In this document: in pieces, positions 1 to 8,851 of the stretch
How the letters are laid out: each line of letters opens with the position of its first letter
Numbering within the stretch: the stretch's first letter is position 1
NCBI GenBank assembly: GCA_011525185.1
Contig: WTIQ01000460.1
Location: 1 to 17,543 of the forward strand
DNA length: 17,543 nucleotides
Source of the DNA: Paracoccaceae bacterium
GTDB lineage: Bacteria > Pseudomonadota > Alphaproteobacteria > Rhodobacterales > Rhodobacteraceae
Direction: 5' to 3'
The notes under the pieces: generated by a model
Databases searched by the model: none
The model's input: only the letters and a program-made list of their open reading frames with translations
Told to the model about the DNA's origin: nothing
Program-made: the position numbers and the translations under genes

Positions 1-452
1 TCATAGAGAAGCGTTTTGTAGCGCTGCATCGCGCTGAGGCGCAGCGCGGAAAAGAGATCGCGGTATTCTTCCTCCATCGTCTGAATAATGCTCCGGCTCA
101 GGGCGGCTATAATAGGCGCGATCAAAAGCGTTTGCGCGATGATCATCGCCGTGGGAGTGTAGAGCAATCCAAACACACCTAAAGGGCCCAAATTGGATAG
201 CATTAGATAGACACAGAGTCCAACTACGACAGGGGGCAGCCCCATAAGTGCATTGATTAAAACGATGCATCCTGTACGACCGCGAAACTTACTCACCGCG
301 AGCATAGCCCCAATTGGCAAACCAATCAGGGCCGCAAAAAACACGGCGAGCAATGAGACCCGAAGCGACAACAGAACAATGGCCCACAGGTCAGCGTCCC
401 CTGTGAGGATCAGCATAAGGGACGACAAAAACGCGTCTGAGAACGTTTGCAT
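1..452 (-). CDS. tupB: Tungstate-type ABC transporter permease (TupB-like), partial
   Basis: This is the N-terminal 150 residues of an integral membrane permease of a tungstate/molybdate-type ABC importer; the rest lies beyond the left edge of the window. The start is the ATG at 452-450, and the frame stays open to position 1. Hydrophobic segments lie at about residues 22-50, 61-86 and 93-118. The stretch LMGLPPVVVGL (69-79) and the segment TPTAMIIAQT (99-108) are typical of TupB/WtpB-like permeases. A cytoplasmic EAA-type loop that would contact the ATPase starts near residue 128 (EEEYRDLFSALRLSA). The usual neighbour upstream is the binding-protein gene tupA, but here a CoxL-like gene in the same direction lies 103 bp upstream. 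No strong ribosome binding site is visible. Tungstate specificity is inferred from family resemblance, and a molybdate or other anion transporter is the main alternative. Confidence 0.82.
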   Translation of the reverse strand, partial: MQTFSDAFLSSLMLILTGDADLWAIVLLSLRVSLLAVFFAALIGLPIGAMLAVSKFRGRTGCIVLINALMGLPPVVVGLCVYLMLSNLGPLGVFGLLYTPTAMIIAQTLLIAPIIAALSRSIIQTMEEEYRDLFSALRLSAMQRYKTLLY

Positions 453-555
453 GGCTCGGTTTCTCTTAAACTCAGTCCGAACTCAATTAGCGCAGATTGC
501 AGCGCTCTGAAAGTTGCAAATTAGTACAACATCAATCCTCAAACCGATATGGTCG

Positions 556-2838
556 TTACGACGCCTGCAACATCTCCCAAACGCGCAAAGGCGTGAAGGG
601 CATATCAGCTTGCCGCACACCTTTGTCCCACATGGCGTCTTGGACCGCATTGGCAACCGCAGCAAGGGCGCCGACTGTGCCTGCTTCTCCACAGCCCTTG
701 ACCCCCATCACATTTGCCGTTGAGGGAACAGGTTCTGTTTCAAACGTCATGAAAGGCACATCGCTTGCCCGTGGCATCCCATAATCCATAAAGGTGGCTG
801 TCAAAAGCTGACCCTCTTCATCATAAACCACATGCTCGCTTATGGCTTGGCCTATACCCTGTGCGACACCGCCATGTACCTGACCCTCCACAATGAGCGG
901 ATTAAAGAGGTTCCCAAAATCATCGACAACTGTATATCGATCGACCACCACATGCCCCGTTTGCGGGTCCACTTCCACCTCCGCAATATGGGCCCCATTG
1001 GGAAAGGAACGCGCCTCAAGTTGCACCGTTGAGCTATGTGAGAGGAGGTCAAGACGCTCATCCGCACGGGCTAGAGCCGCACATTCTTGCATCGTCGGTG
1101 TCACATTTGACCCAGGGATGCGAAAGCTCTCATCGTCAAATTCGATATCTTCGGCGGCGACCTCATGCTTTTCTGCCAGATATCCTTTGAAGGCCTCTAC
1201 CATTTTTGCAACAGTCACCAAGGTCGCATTATTTTGGACCGTGGAAGAGCGCGATCCCCCTGTGCCGCCTCCTGTCGCAATAAGGTCACTATCGCCCTGA
1301 ATGACGGAAATATCCTGCATGGGAATACCCGTTTGATCGGCAAGAAACTGGGCAAAGACCGTTTCATGACCCTGACCATTAGACTGCGTGCCGACAAAAA
1401 TATGGACGGTTCCATCGTCATTAAAGGTCACTTTCGCCGTTTCACTGGGATCCCCCAGAATACTTTCGATATAATAGCAAAGCCCCTGCCCGCGCAGTTT
1501 TCCTGCCGCTTCGCTTTGGGCGCGACGCGCCTGAAAGCCTGCAACATCGGCAGAGTGCTCGGCGTGGGCAAGGACACGGGCAAAATCGCCCACGTCATAG
1601 GTCTCTCCCGTAGTCGTGAGATAGGGGAACGCCTCTTTTGCGATAAAGTTTTTGCGCCGCAACTCCCACGGATCGACGCCAAGTTCGCGTGCGGCGCGAT
1701 CCATCACACGCTCAAGCACATAAATCGCCTCAGGCCGACCCGCGCCCCGATAGGCATCCACTTGCGTGGTGTTGGTATAGACCCCTTTCACATTCAACCA
1801 GCTCGTTTGCACATCATATGTGCCCATCAAGACCTTTGAAAACAGCTCGGTTTGGATTGGCTGTCCAAGCTGCGAATTATACGCCCCAAGATTACAGTGA
1901 GTCGTCACGCGATAGGCTGTTATCTTGTGATCTTCGTCGAAGGCGAGTTCAGCAAGCGACACCAAATCCCGACCTGCGTTATCCGTGAGCATGCCCTCGG
2001 TGCGCTCTGACATCCACCGCACAGGACGGTCCAATTCTTTGGCCGCATAGGCGCAGAGGTAAATTTCAGGATACATCATGGCCTTCATCCCAAAGCCCCC
2101 GCCAACATCAGGGGTGGTCACTCGAATTTCGCTCTCCTCCATACCAAAGGCTTTGGCGAGACGTGACTTGATCCCCCAAACCCCTTGCCCGTTGACGCAG
2201 ACATGCAAGCGCCCCTCTACCACTTCAGCAAACACACCACGGGGTTCGATTGAATTTGCAATCACTCGGTTATCAACAACATTGAGGGTGACATGATGCG
2301 CCGCCGCTTGGAAGGCGGCCTCAGTTGCGTCTTTGTCCCCTTTCCCCCAATCAAAGGCGATGTTGTCAGGGACGTCTGCGTGCAAAGGCTCTCCGCCCGC
2401 AGAAAGGTCAAGATGCACAGGCAACTCGTCTATATCGAGCTCGACCAATTCTGCCGCATCGCGCGCCGCGTCAAGTGAGTTTGCCACGATCACGGCCACA
2501 GGCTCTCCCACAAAACGCACTCTTTCGCCCGCCAAAATCGGACGATCAGGAGACGCCCCTTTGGACCCATCGATATTGGCCACAACAACGCCATCCATGT
2601 TAGGGCTTACACCAGCATCCAGCAGCTCGGACAACGAGACGACCATGTGAACGCCCTCACTCGCACGCGCCTCACTCAGGTCAAGCGTGGTAATTGTGCC
2701 ATGTGCGACAGAGGAGCGCAGAAAATACGCATGAAGGGCATGGGCGGGGGCGATGTCATCAACATATCTCCCATGCCCTGTTAAAAACCGAAGGTCCTCT
2801 TTGCGCGTAACTGGCTGACTTTTCCCAAATTTCTGCAT
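556..2838 (-). CDS. Xanthine dehydrogenase-family molybdopterin-binding subunit (form II CoxL-like)
   Basis: This is a 760-residue large subunit of the molybdenum hydroxylase family, which binds the molybdenum-cytosine dinucleotide cofactor and oxidises small organic molecules with water. The N-terminal half has the aldehyde oxidase/xanthine dehydrogenase a/b hammerhead fold, followed by molybdopterin-binding repeats. Visible motifs are GGGFG at about 246-250, AYRGAGR at about 362-368 and GCGEAG with the expected catalytic Glu at about 718. AYRGAGR marks the form II (CoxL-like) group; form I carbon monoxide dehydrogenases have AYxCSFR. CO oxidation should therefore not be assumed, and the substrate is unknown. 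I chose ATG 2838, which has GGGGA about 7 bases upstream and leaves the family-like beginning MQKFGKSQPVTR, over an in-frame TTG at 2877. No FAD-binding (coxM-like) or 2Fe-2S (coxS-like) gene is adjacent. Transcription continues toward the tupB-like gene. Confidence 0.9.
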   Translation of the reverse strand: MQKFGKSQPVTRKEDLRFLTGHGRYVDDIAPAHALHAYFLRSSVAHGTITTLDLSEARASEGVHMVVSLSELLDAGVSPNMDGVVVANIDGSKGASPDRPILAGERVRFVGEPVAVIVANSLDAARDAAELVELDIDELPVHLDLSAGGEPLHADVPDNIAFDWGKGDKDATEAAFQAAAHHVTLNVVDNRVIANSIEPRGVFAEVVEGRLHVCVNGQGVWGIKSRLAKAFGMEESEIRVTTPDVGGGFGMKAMMYPEIYLCAYAAKELDRPVRWMSERTEGMLTDNAGRDLVSLAELAFDEDHKITAYRVTTHCNLGAYNSQLGQPIQTELFSKVLMGTYDVQTSWLNVKGVYTNTTQVDAYRGAGRPEAIYVLERVMDRAARELGVDPWELRRKNFIAKEAFPYLTTTGETYDVGDFARVLAHAEHSADVAGFQARRAQSEAAGKLRGQGLCYYIESILGDPSETAKVTFNDDGTVHIFVGTQSNGQGHETVFAQFLADQTGIPMQDISVIQGDSDLIATGGGTGGSRSSTVQNNATLVTVAKMVEAFKGYLAEKHEVAAEDIEFDDESFRIPGSNVTPTMQECAALARADERLDLLSHSSTVQLEARSFPNGAHIAEVEVDPQTGHVVVDRYTVVDDFGNLFNPLIVEGQVHGGVAQGIGQAISEHVVYDEEGQLLTATFMDYGMPRASDVPFMTFETEPVPSTANVMGVKGCGEAGTVGALAAVANAVQDAMWDKGVRQADMPFTPLRVWEMLQAS

Positions 2839-3081
2839 AATGTGTCCCCAAAATGAGTGCGTCTTATTTTGGTGCAAACCTAGCGTCGCATTTCGGAATG
2901 TCTAGCGCCATCGTGCGTCGTAAGATACCAGCGCCAGACAAAATATGAGCAAGCTCAAACGCGACACATCATAGGGTAAAGGGGTCGCAAAAGGCGCGTC
3001 GTTTCTTTGGCAAATGCCTAAAAATTTGTTAGGAGTGTTTGTTCTGGCAAAAGTGTGACACGCAACAGAAGGGTATTATCA

Positions 3082-3675
3082 ATGGAACACGTTAAATTCA
3101 CGCAAATGAAAGACGGTGACAAAGAGGATTATACGTTTCTGACGGAGCATGAAATCGAGTATACAAAAGGCACCGCAGATCGTCTGCTCAAAGCGCTGGT
3201 TAGTCTGGACGAAGGTTTGTCGGGGTATCAAATTACGCGACTTGGTCACTCCGTTCAATCTGCGACACGGGCCTATCGAGATGGCGCAGATATTGATTGG
3301 ATTGTTTCCGCTCTCTTGCATGACATCGGCGATATATTTGCGCCTTACAACCACGATGAATATGCAGCGACCATTCTAAAACCATTTGTTCGTGAACAGT
3401 GCACATGGGTGGTCGAAAAGCATGGCGATTTCCAAATGATCTATTACGGCGATCACGTCGGCGGCAACCCGAACAAGCGTGACGCCTACAAGGACCACCC
3501 CTATTTTGAGGATTGTGTCGAATTTTGCGAACGCTGGGACCAATCAAGCTTTGATCCCACCTATGACAGCAAACCGATCGAGTTTTTTGCCGATATGGTG
3601 CGGGAGGTCTTTGCCAGAACGCCCTACGATCCAAAGGTTATACGGGCAGGCGAGCGCGAACCTCTCGTTACGTAA
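3082..3675 (+). CDS. HD-domain metalloprotein, possibly PhnZ/MIOX-like oxygenase
   Basis: This is a 197-residue soluble protein of the HD superfamily. Numbered from ATG 3082, the likely metal ligands are His56 (in RLGHSVQ), His80-Asp81 (in LLHDIGD), His91 (in PYNHDEY), His114 (in VEKHGDF) and Asp153 (in RWDQ). The order H-HD-H-H-D with 24 residues between the first two histidines resembles two-iron HD proteins such as PhnZ, which cleaves a carbon-phosphorus bond oxidatively, and myo-inositol oxygenase. The same ligand order also occurs in binuclear HD phosphohydrolases, so chemistry and substrate are open. The start at 3082 has AGAAGGG 8 bases upstream; an in-frame GTG at 3055 lacks a well-spaced site. 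The gene is divergent from the CoxL-like gene across 243 bp. No PhnY/TmpA-type hydroxylase gene, the usual partner of PhnZ/TmpB, lies in the window. Confidence 0.72.
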   Translation: MEHVKFTQMKDGDKEDYTFLTEHEIEYTKGTADRLLKALVSLDEGLSGYQITRLGHSVQSATRAYRDGADIDWIVSALLHDIGDIFAPYNHDEYAATILKPFVREQCTWVVEKHGDFQMIYYGDHVGGNPNKRDAYKDHPYFEDCVEFCERWDQSSFDPTYDSKPIEFFADMVREVFARTPYDPKVIRAGEREPLVT

Positions 3676-3779
3676 CGCCAACCGTCATAGGGACGGAAAA
3701 TTTTCGCCACAGCACCCTTTCCCTTTCAAGTGTAACGGGATAAATCCCACGGCTGAAACCGTTTGACCGGGGCTTTGAC

Positions 3780-6683
3780 ATGGCATTAGAGAAAAACTTT
3801 GACGCGGCACACGCAGAGAAACGTCTTTATGAGATGTGGGAAACATCAGGCTGCTTTACAGCAGGCGCAAATAAGAGCCGCGAAGAGAGCTTTTGCATTA
3901 TGTTACCCCCCCCGAATGTGACGGGACATCTTCATGTCGGGCACGCGTTTAATCATACGCTCATGGATATCCTAACGCGCTGGAAGCGGATGCAGGGCTA
4001 TGACACGCTCTGGCAACCAGGCCTTGATCACGCGGGTATTGCGACCCAGCTCATGGTCGAAAAGCAGATGGCAGAAGATGGCGAGAGTCGCAAACGCTCG
4101 GAAATGGAGCGCGACGAATTTCTTGCCAAAGTCTGGGCGTGGAAAAGCGACAAAGGCGGCATCATCGAACAACAGGCGCGTCGCTTGGGGGACAGCATGG
4201 ATTGGGAGCGCTCCGCTTTCACCATGTCTGGCGCAGAAACCGCACCGGCCACAGAAAAGCCTGGAAATTTTCACGATGCCGTTCTCAAAGTTTTTGTTGA
4301 GATGTACAATAAGGGACTGATTTATCACGGCAAACGCCTCGTAAACTGGGATCCGCATTTTGAAACCGCCATTTCCGACCTTGAGGTCGAAAACATCGAA
4401 GTTGATGGGCATATGTGGCATTTCAAATATCCCCTCGCTGGTGGCGAAACCTATGAATACGTTGAAAAAGATGAGGATGGGCACATCACCTTACGGGAAA
4501 CCCGTGACTATATCTCGATTGCCACAACACGCCCTGAAACCATGCTTGGGGATGGGGCTGTGGCTGTCCACCCCTCTGATGAGCGATACGCGCCCATTGT
4601 CGGAAAGCTCTGTGAAATTCCTGTCGGACCCAAAGAGCATCGCCGCTTGATCCCGATCATCACCGACCCCTACCCTGATCCTGATTTTGGCTCTGGGGCG
4701 GTAAAAATCACAGGTGCACATGATTTCAATGACTATCAAGTGGCGAAACGGGGCAAAATCCCGATGTATAACTTGATGGATACCAAAGGGGGCATGCGCG
4801 CCGATGGTCGCCCTTATGCAGAAGAGGCCGCAACCGCGCAAGCCATTGCCAATGGCACAAAGAGCTTTGACGAAGAGATGATCGCCGCGATGAACCTTGT
4901 TCCCGAAGCCTATCGCGGGCTTGATCGCTTTGAAGCGCGCAAACGTGTCGTTGCGGATATAACAGCAGAGGGCAATGCGGTGATGATCGCAAACCCTCAG
5001 AGCAAAGAAGAGGGACAAGAGGGCATGATTCCCTTGGTCGAAAGCAAACCGATTATGCAGCCCTTTGGGGATCGCTCGAAGGTCGTCATCGAACCGATGT
5101 TGACCGATCAATGGTTTGTTGACTCCGCCAAGATCGTAACACCCGCCTTAGACGCAGTGAGATCTGGTCGCATCAAAATCATGCCCGAGAGCGGTGAAAA
5201 GGTCTATTATAACTGGCTGGAAAATATCGAACCCTGGTGTATCTCGCGCCAGTTATGGTGGGGCCACCAAATTCCTGTTTGGTATGATGAGGCGGGCAAT
5301 CAGTATTGCGCCGAAAATCAAGCAGCTGCTCAGGCGCTTGCGGGGGACGGCGTAAGCTTGACCCGTGATCCTGATGTTTTGGATACTTGGTTTTCTTCGG
5401 GATTATGGCCTATCGGTACGCTGGGCTGGCCCGAAGAAACTGACGCGCTGAAACGCTATTTCTCAACAGATGTTTTGATCACAGGTCAGGATATTTTGTT
5501 TTTCTGGGTCGCGCGAATGATTATGATGCAACTGGCCGTGGTGGATGAGATCCCCTTTCATACGGTTTACCTTCACCAGTTGGTGCGCGACGCGAAGGGC
5601 GAAAAAATGTCAAAGACGCGCGGCAATGTGATCGACCCGCTTGACATGATCGATACCTACGGCGCGGATGCGTTACGCATGTCAAATGCAGCGATGGCCG
5701 CTCTTGGCGGTTTGTTGAAAATCTCTGAGGATCGGATCAAAGGCTATCGTAATTTTGGCACAAAACTCTGGAATGCGGCGCGCTTTGCAGAAATGAATGA
5801 CGCCTATAGCGCCCCTCCTTTGCCGCGCTCTCCTGATCTTGCGAAGATCCATGAGCCTCTGAACAAGTGGATCATCGGAGAAACCGCGAAAACACGTGTT
5901 GCCGTCGATGAAGCCCTTGAAGCCTATCGATTTAATGATGCGGCTCAGACGCTTTATGCCTTTATATGGGGGAAAGTCTGTGACTGGTATGTTGAGTTTT
6001 CAAAACCGCTCCTCAATGCCGAGGGTGAACAGGCCCAAGAGGAAACCCGCGCCACAATGGCATGGGTCTTGGATCAATGCCTTATTCTCCTTCACCCCAT
6101 CATGCCCTTTATTACCGAAGAGCTTTGGGGCAATCTTTCAGAGCGTTCCAAGAAATTGGTGCATGCGGACTGGCCTGTGTATGGCCTCGACTTGGTTGAG
6201 GAAGAAGCAGATCGTGAAATGAATTGGGTGATTGGCGCGATTGAGGAAATCCGTTCTGTGCGTATGCAAATGCATGTCCCAGCGGGTGCCAAAATCCCAA
6301 TGTTGATGACGGAGATGGATGAAGCGGCACGCCAAGCCTGGACACGCAACGAAGTGCTGATCAAAAAGCTCGCGCGTATCGAGCGCCTTGAAGAAGTCGA
6401 GAGTTTTCCAAAGGGATGCGCAAGTCTCACAATCAAGGGTGCCTCGCTGGGCCTTCCCCTTGCGGGCATCATAGATATTGCCGAGGAAAAAGCGCGTTTG
6501 CAAAAGTCACTCGATAAACTTGCTAAGGAGCTCGGCGGCTTGCGCGGGCGTCTTAACAATCCAAAATTTGTGGAAAGCGCACCCGAAGCCGTCGTAACGG
6601 AGACGCGCCATAATCTGGCCCAGCGGGAAGATGAAGAAGCGCAACTGAAAGCGGCGCTGGCGCGACTAGCGGAATTGGACTAA
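3780..6683 (+). CDS. valS: Valine--tRNA ligase
   Basis: This 967-residue class I aminoacyl-tRNA synthetase charges tRNA-Val with valine in the cytoplasm and edits mischarged threonine. The nucleotide-binding signature is HVGH at residues 52-55, preceded by PPPNVTG. The second signature is KMSKT at 609-613, a Thr variant of KMSKS. The inserted editing domain shows ATTRPETMLGD near residue 250. The motif DVLDTWFSSGLWP, near the end of the catalytic core, is typical of ValRS/IleRS/LeuRS. An anticodon-binding domain follows, and the last 70 or so residues form the charged coiled-coil arm of ValRS that contacts the tRNA. Length fits the bacterial family. The ATG at 3780 begins MALEKNF, which matches the usual start of the family. 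trmB follows after 6 bases, so the two tRNA genes are probably co-transcribed. Confidence 0.97.
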   Translation: MALEKNFDAAHAEKRLYEMWETSGCFTAGANKSREESFCIMLPPPNVTGHLHVGHAFNHTLMDILTRWKRMQGYDTLWQPGLDHAGIATQLMVEKQMAEDGESRKRSEMERDEFLAKVWAWKSDKGGIIEQQARRLGDSMDWERSAFTMSGAETAPATEKPGNFHDAVLKVFVEMYNKGLIYHGKRLVNWDPHFETAISDLEVENIEVDGHMWHFKYPLAGGETYEYVEKDEDGHITLRETRDYISIATTRPETMLGDGAVAVHPSDERYAPIVGKLCEIPVGPKEHRRLIPIITDPYPDPDFGSGAVKITGAHDFNDYQVAKRGKIPMYNLMDTKGGMRADGRPYAEEAATAQAIANGTKSFDEEMIAAMNLVPEAYRGLDRFEARKRVVADITAEGNAVMIANPQSKEEGQEGMIPLVESKPIMQPFGDRSKVVIEPMLTDQWFVDSAKIVTPALDAVRSGRIKIMPESGEKVYYNWLENIEPWCISRQLWWGHQIPVWYDEAGNQYCAENQAAAQALAGDGVSLTRDPDVLDTWFSSGLWPIGTLGWPEETDALKRYFSTDVLITGQDILFFWVARMIMMQLAVVDEIPFHTVYLHQLVRDAKGEKMSKTRGNVIDPLDMIDTYGADALRMSNAAMAALGGLLKISEDRIKGYRNFGTKLWNAARFAEMNDAYSAPPLPRSPDLAKIHEPLNKWIIGETAKTRVAVDEALEAYRFNDAAQTLYAFIWGKVCDWYVEFSKPLLNAEGEQAQEETRATMAWVLDQCLILLHPIMPFITEELWGNLSERSKKLVHADWPVYGLDLVEEEADREMNWVIGAIEEIRSVRMQMHVPAGAKIPMLMTEMDEAARQAWTRNEVLIKKLARIERLEEVESFPKGCASLTIKGASLGLPLAGIIDIAEEKARLQKSLDKLAKELGGLRGRLNNPKFVESAPEAVVTETRHNLAQREDEEAQLKAALARLAELD

Positions 6684-6689
6684 AGCGCT

Positions 6690-7418
6690 GTGACTGATAA
6701 AACGCACCATCCCTCTGGCGGGCCATGGCGCAATTTTTATGGGCGTTTCAAGGGCAAAACCCTGAACCAAGCGCAGCAGGACAGGCTTGAGCGCGACCTA
6801 GAGGCGCTCTCGCTGCAGGGGGTGAGTTGGCAGGACAATCCAGATCGCAAACCTCTTGATCTTGTCTCTCTTTTCGGGGGGAAAGAGATCTGGCTTGAGA
6901 TTGGCTTTGGGGGTGGCGAGCATCTTATCCACCAAGCAAAATTGCATCCCGACATCTGCTTTATCGGATGCGAGCCATTCCAAAACGGAGTTGCGATGCT
7001 GCTCGGTAAGATCGAAAAGGAAGGTCTGAGCAATATTCTCATTTACCCAGGTGACGCACGACATCTCTTTGATGTGCTCCCAGCGCAAAGCATTTCAAAA
7101 AGCTTTCTTTTGTACCCCGATCCTTGGCCCAAAAAACGCCACCACAGACGCCGATTTGTCACAGAAAATCATCTCAAACCACTCGCGGCGGTGATGAAAA
7201 AGGGAGCGCATTTTCGCATCGCAACGGATATAGAGGATTATGTGCGACAAACCTTAGAGGAGGTTCCAAAATCTGGTTTCGAACTGATGAGCAAAACGGA
7301 GGAGGAACAAAAATCTCCTTGGGCGGACTGGATTTCAACGCGCTACGAACAAAAAGCCCTTAGAGAAGGACGAAGGCCAAACTATCTGACCTATCGGCGT
7401 CAAGCTGAGCGGCGATAA
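6690..7418 (+). CDS. trmB: tRNA (guanine-N7-)-methyltransferase
   Basis: This 242-residue S-adenosylmethionine-dependent enzyme makes 7-methylguanosine at position 46 of tRNA variable loops. The methyl-donor binding motif is LEIGFGGGEH at 69-78, followed by the acidic residue in GCEPF near 95. The TrmB signature YPDPWPKKRHHRRR is at 142-155 and supplies catalytic and RNA-contacting residues. The N-terminal PWRNFYGRFKGK is typical of alphaproteobacterial TrmB. The start is a GTG at 6690, six bases after the valS stop and with no strong ribosome binding site, so translation is probably coupled to valS. The C-terminal part (WADWISTRYEQKALREGRRPNYLTY, 25 residues beginning near 212) carries the expected TxxE-like segment of the family. 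An 80-bp gap separates it from aroA. Confidence 0.95.
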   Translation: MTDKTHHPSGGPWRNFYGRFKGKTLNQAQQDRLERDLEALSLQGVSWQDNPDRKPLDLVSLFGGKEIWLEIGFGGGEHLIHQAKLHPDICFIGCEPFQNGVAMLLGKIEKEGLSNILIYPGDARHLFDVLPAQSISKSFLLYPDPWPKKRHHRRRFVTENHLKPLAAVMKKGAHFRIATDIEDYVRQTLEEVPKSGFELMSKTEEEQKSPWADWISTRYEQKALREGRRPNYLTYRRQAERR

Positions 7419-7498
7419 ATCGGGCATGGACGACATAAAAAGCTTGCGCTATCACCTGACGAATACGAATTTAGCCAACACAGACAAAGGATCACTGA

Positions 7499-8851
7499 AT
7501 GTCCGCTCACGGCAGCCCCATTCCCATGACATCTCGAAAATCAGGCGCGCTTAAGGGCGAAGCTCATGTCCCTGGGGACAAATCGATCTCACACCGCTCT
7601 TTGATCCTTGGCGCGATGGCGATCGGGAGAACCGAGATCTCTGGGCTTTTGGAGGGGCAAGACGTGCTGGATACGGCAAAAGCGATGGAGGCTTTTGGGG
7701 CAAAAGTCACGGATCATGGGTCAGGGCAATGGAGCGTGGATGGTGTGGGGGTCGGCGGCTTTCAAGAGCCAGAGACTGTGATTGATTGCGGAAATTCAGG
7801 AACCGGTGTGCGCCTGATCATGGGGGCGATGTCCACGCATAATATTACCGCAACCTTCACAGGCGATGCGAGCCTCAACAAACGCCCGATGTCACGTATC
7901 ACAGACCCAATCACTGAGTTTGGCGCAACCTCTTATGGGCGAAGTGGTGGCCGCTTGCCGATGACAATCGTTGGTGCCAAATCGCCTGTCCCCGTTCGCT
8001 ACAGCGTTCCCATGCCCTCCGCTCAGGTGAAATCTGCGGTGCTTCTGGCAGGATTGAATGCCCCAGGTGAAACCATTGTGATCGAAAAAGAGGCAACCCG
8101 CGATCATACCGAGCGCATGTTGACAGGGTTTGGCGCGGATGTGTCTGTCGAAACGTCAAGCGAGGGCCGGATCATCACTTTGAAAGGCTATCCTGAATTA
8201 AAGCCCCAGACTATAACCGTCCCGCGTGATCCCAGCTCAGCGGCCTTTCCTGTCTGCGCCGCCCTAATTTGTGAGGGGTCAGATGTTTTGGTGCCCAACA
8301 TCGGCTTGAACCCAACGCGGGCGGGTCTCTTTACCACCTTACGTGAAATGGGCGCTAACCTTACTTACGAAAATGAACGCAGCGAGGGCGGTGAACCTGT
8401 GGCAGACCTGCGGGCCCGCTTTTCCCCCGATCTCAAAGGGATCGAAGTCCCACCAGAGCGCGCGGCAAGCATGATAGACGAATATCCTATCCTCTCGGTT
8501 GTCGCCTCTTTTGCACAAGGAAAAACGATCATGCGCGGCGTAAGAGAGCTGCGTGTGAAGGAAAGCGACCGAATTGATGCAATGGCCCGCGGTCTCAGAG
8601 CAAACGGGGTAGAGATCGAAGAGGGTGAAGACTGGTGGATCGTCACCGGACGCGGTCATGGCGAAGTCCAAGGGGGCGGCACCTGTGCGACCTTCCTCGA
8701 TCACCGCATCGCCATGTCTTTCCTGATTCTTGGTATGGCCAGCGAAAGTCCTGTTCACATTGATGATGGAGGCGCAATCGCCACATCCTTTCCCATTTTT
8801 GAAACGCTCATGGGAGAGCTCGGCGCTCAGATTACACGGAACAATCACTGA
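7499..8851 (+). CDS. aroA: 3-phosphoshikimate 1-carboxyvinyltransferase (EPSP synthase, class II)
   Basis: This 450-residue enzyme transfers enolpyruvate from PEP to shikimate-3-phosphate, the sixth step of chorismate synthesis. Motifs seen are GDKSISHR at 26-33 (PEP and shikimate phosphate contacts), DCGNSGTGVRL at 96-106, SAQVKSAVLLAG at 174-185, RDPSSAAFP at 243-251, MIDEYP at 325-330 with the catalytic Asp327, and KESDR at 354-358. The overall sequence is close to the class II type known from Agrobacterium CP4. The position equivalent to CP4 Ala100, which confers glyphosate insensitivity, is Gly101 here. The ATG at 7499 has AAAGGA 7 bases upstream. The stop codon overlaps the cmk start by one base (TGATG), so the two genes are translationally coupled. 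Its product route leads to tryptophan, whose genes trpF and trpB lie downstream. Confidence 0.96.
   Translation: MSAHGSPIPMTSRKSGALKGEAHVPGDKSISHRSLILGAMAIGRTEISGLLEGQDVLDTAKAMEAFGAKVTDHGSGQWSVDGVGVGGFQEPETVIDCGNSGTGVRLIMGAMSTHNITATFTGDASLNKRPMSRITDPITEFGATSYGRSGGRLPMTIVGAKSPVPVRYSVPMPSAQVKSAVLLAGLNAPGETIVIEKEATRDHTERMLTGFGADVSVETSSEGRIITLKGYPELKPQTITVPRDPSSAAFPVCAALICEGSDVLVPNIGLNPTRAGLFTTLREMGANLTYENERSEGGEPVADLRARFSPDLKGIEVPPERAASMIDEYPILSVVASFAQGKTIMRGVRELRVKESDRIDAMARGLRANGVEIEEGEDWWIVTGRGHGEVQGGGTCATFLDHRIAMSFLILGMASESPVHIDDGGAIATSFPIFETLMGELGAQITRNNH

Noticed and set aside
1165..1839. 224-codon plus-strand open frame
   Set aside because: It lies wholly antisense to the CoxL-like gene, whose motifs are intact.
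556..2838. Aerobic carbon monoxide dehydrogenase (form I CoxL)
   Set aside because: The active-site motif is AYRGAGR, not AYxCSFR, so CO oxidation is not supported.
2839..2877. Longer CoxL-like protein from TTG 2877
   Set aside because: ATG 2838 has a well-spaced GGGGA site and gives the usual family N-terminus.
3055..3081. Longer HD protein from GTG 3055
   Set aside because: AGGAG at 3031-3035 is about 19 bases away, too far, while ATG 3082 has AGAAGGG at good spacing.
4491..5111. 206-codon minus-strand open frame
   Set aside because: It is antisense to valS and has no protein-like motif.
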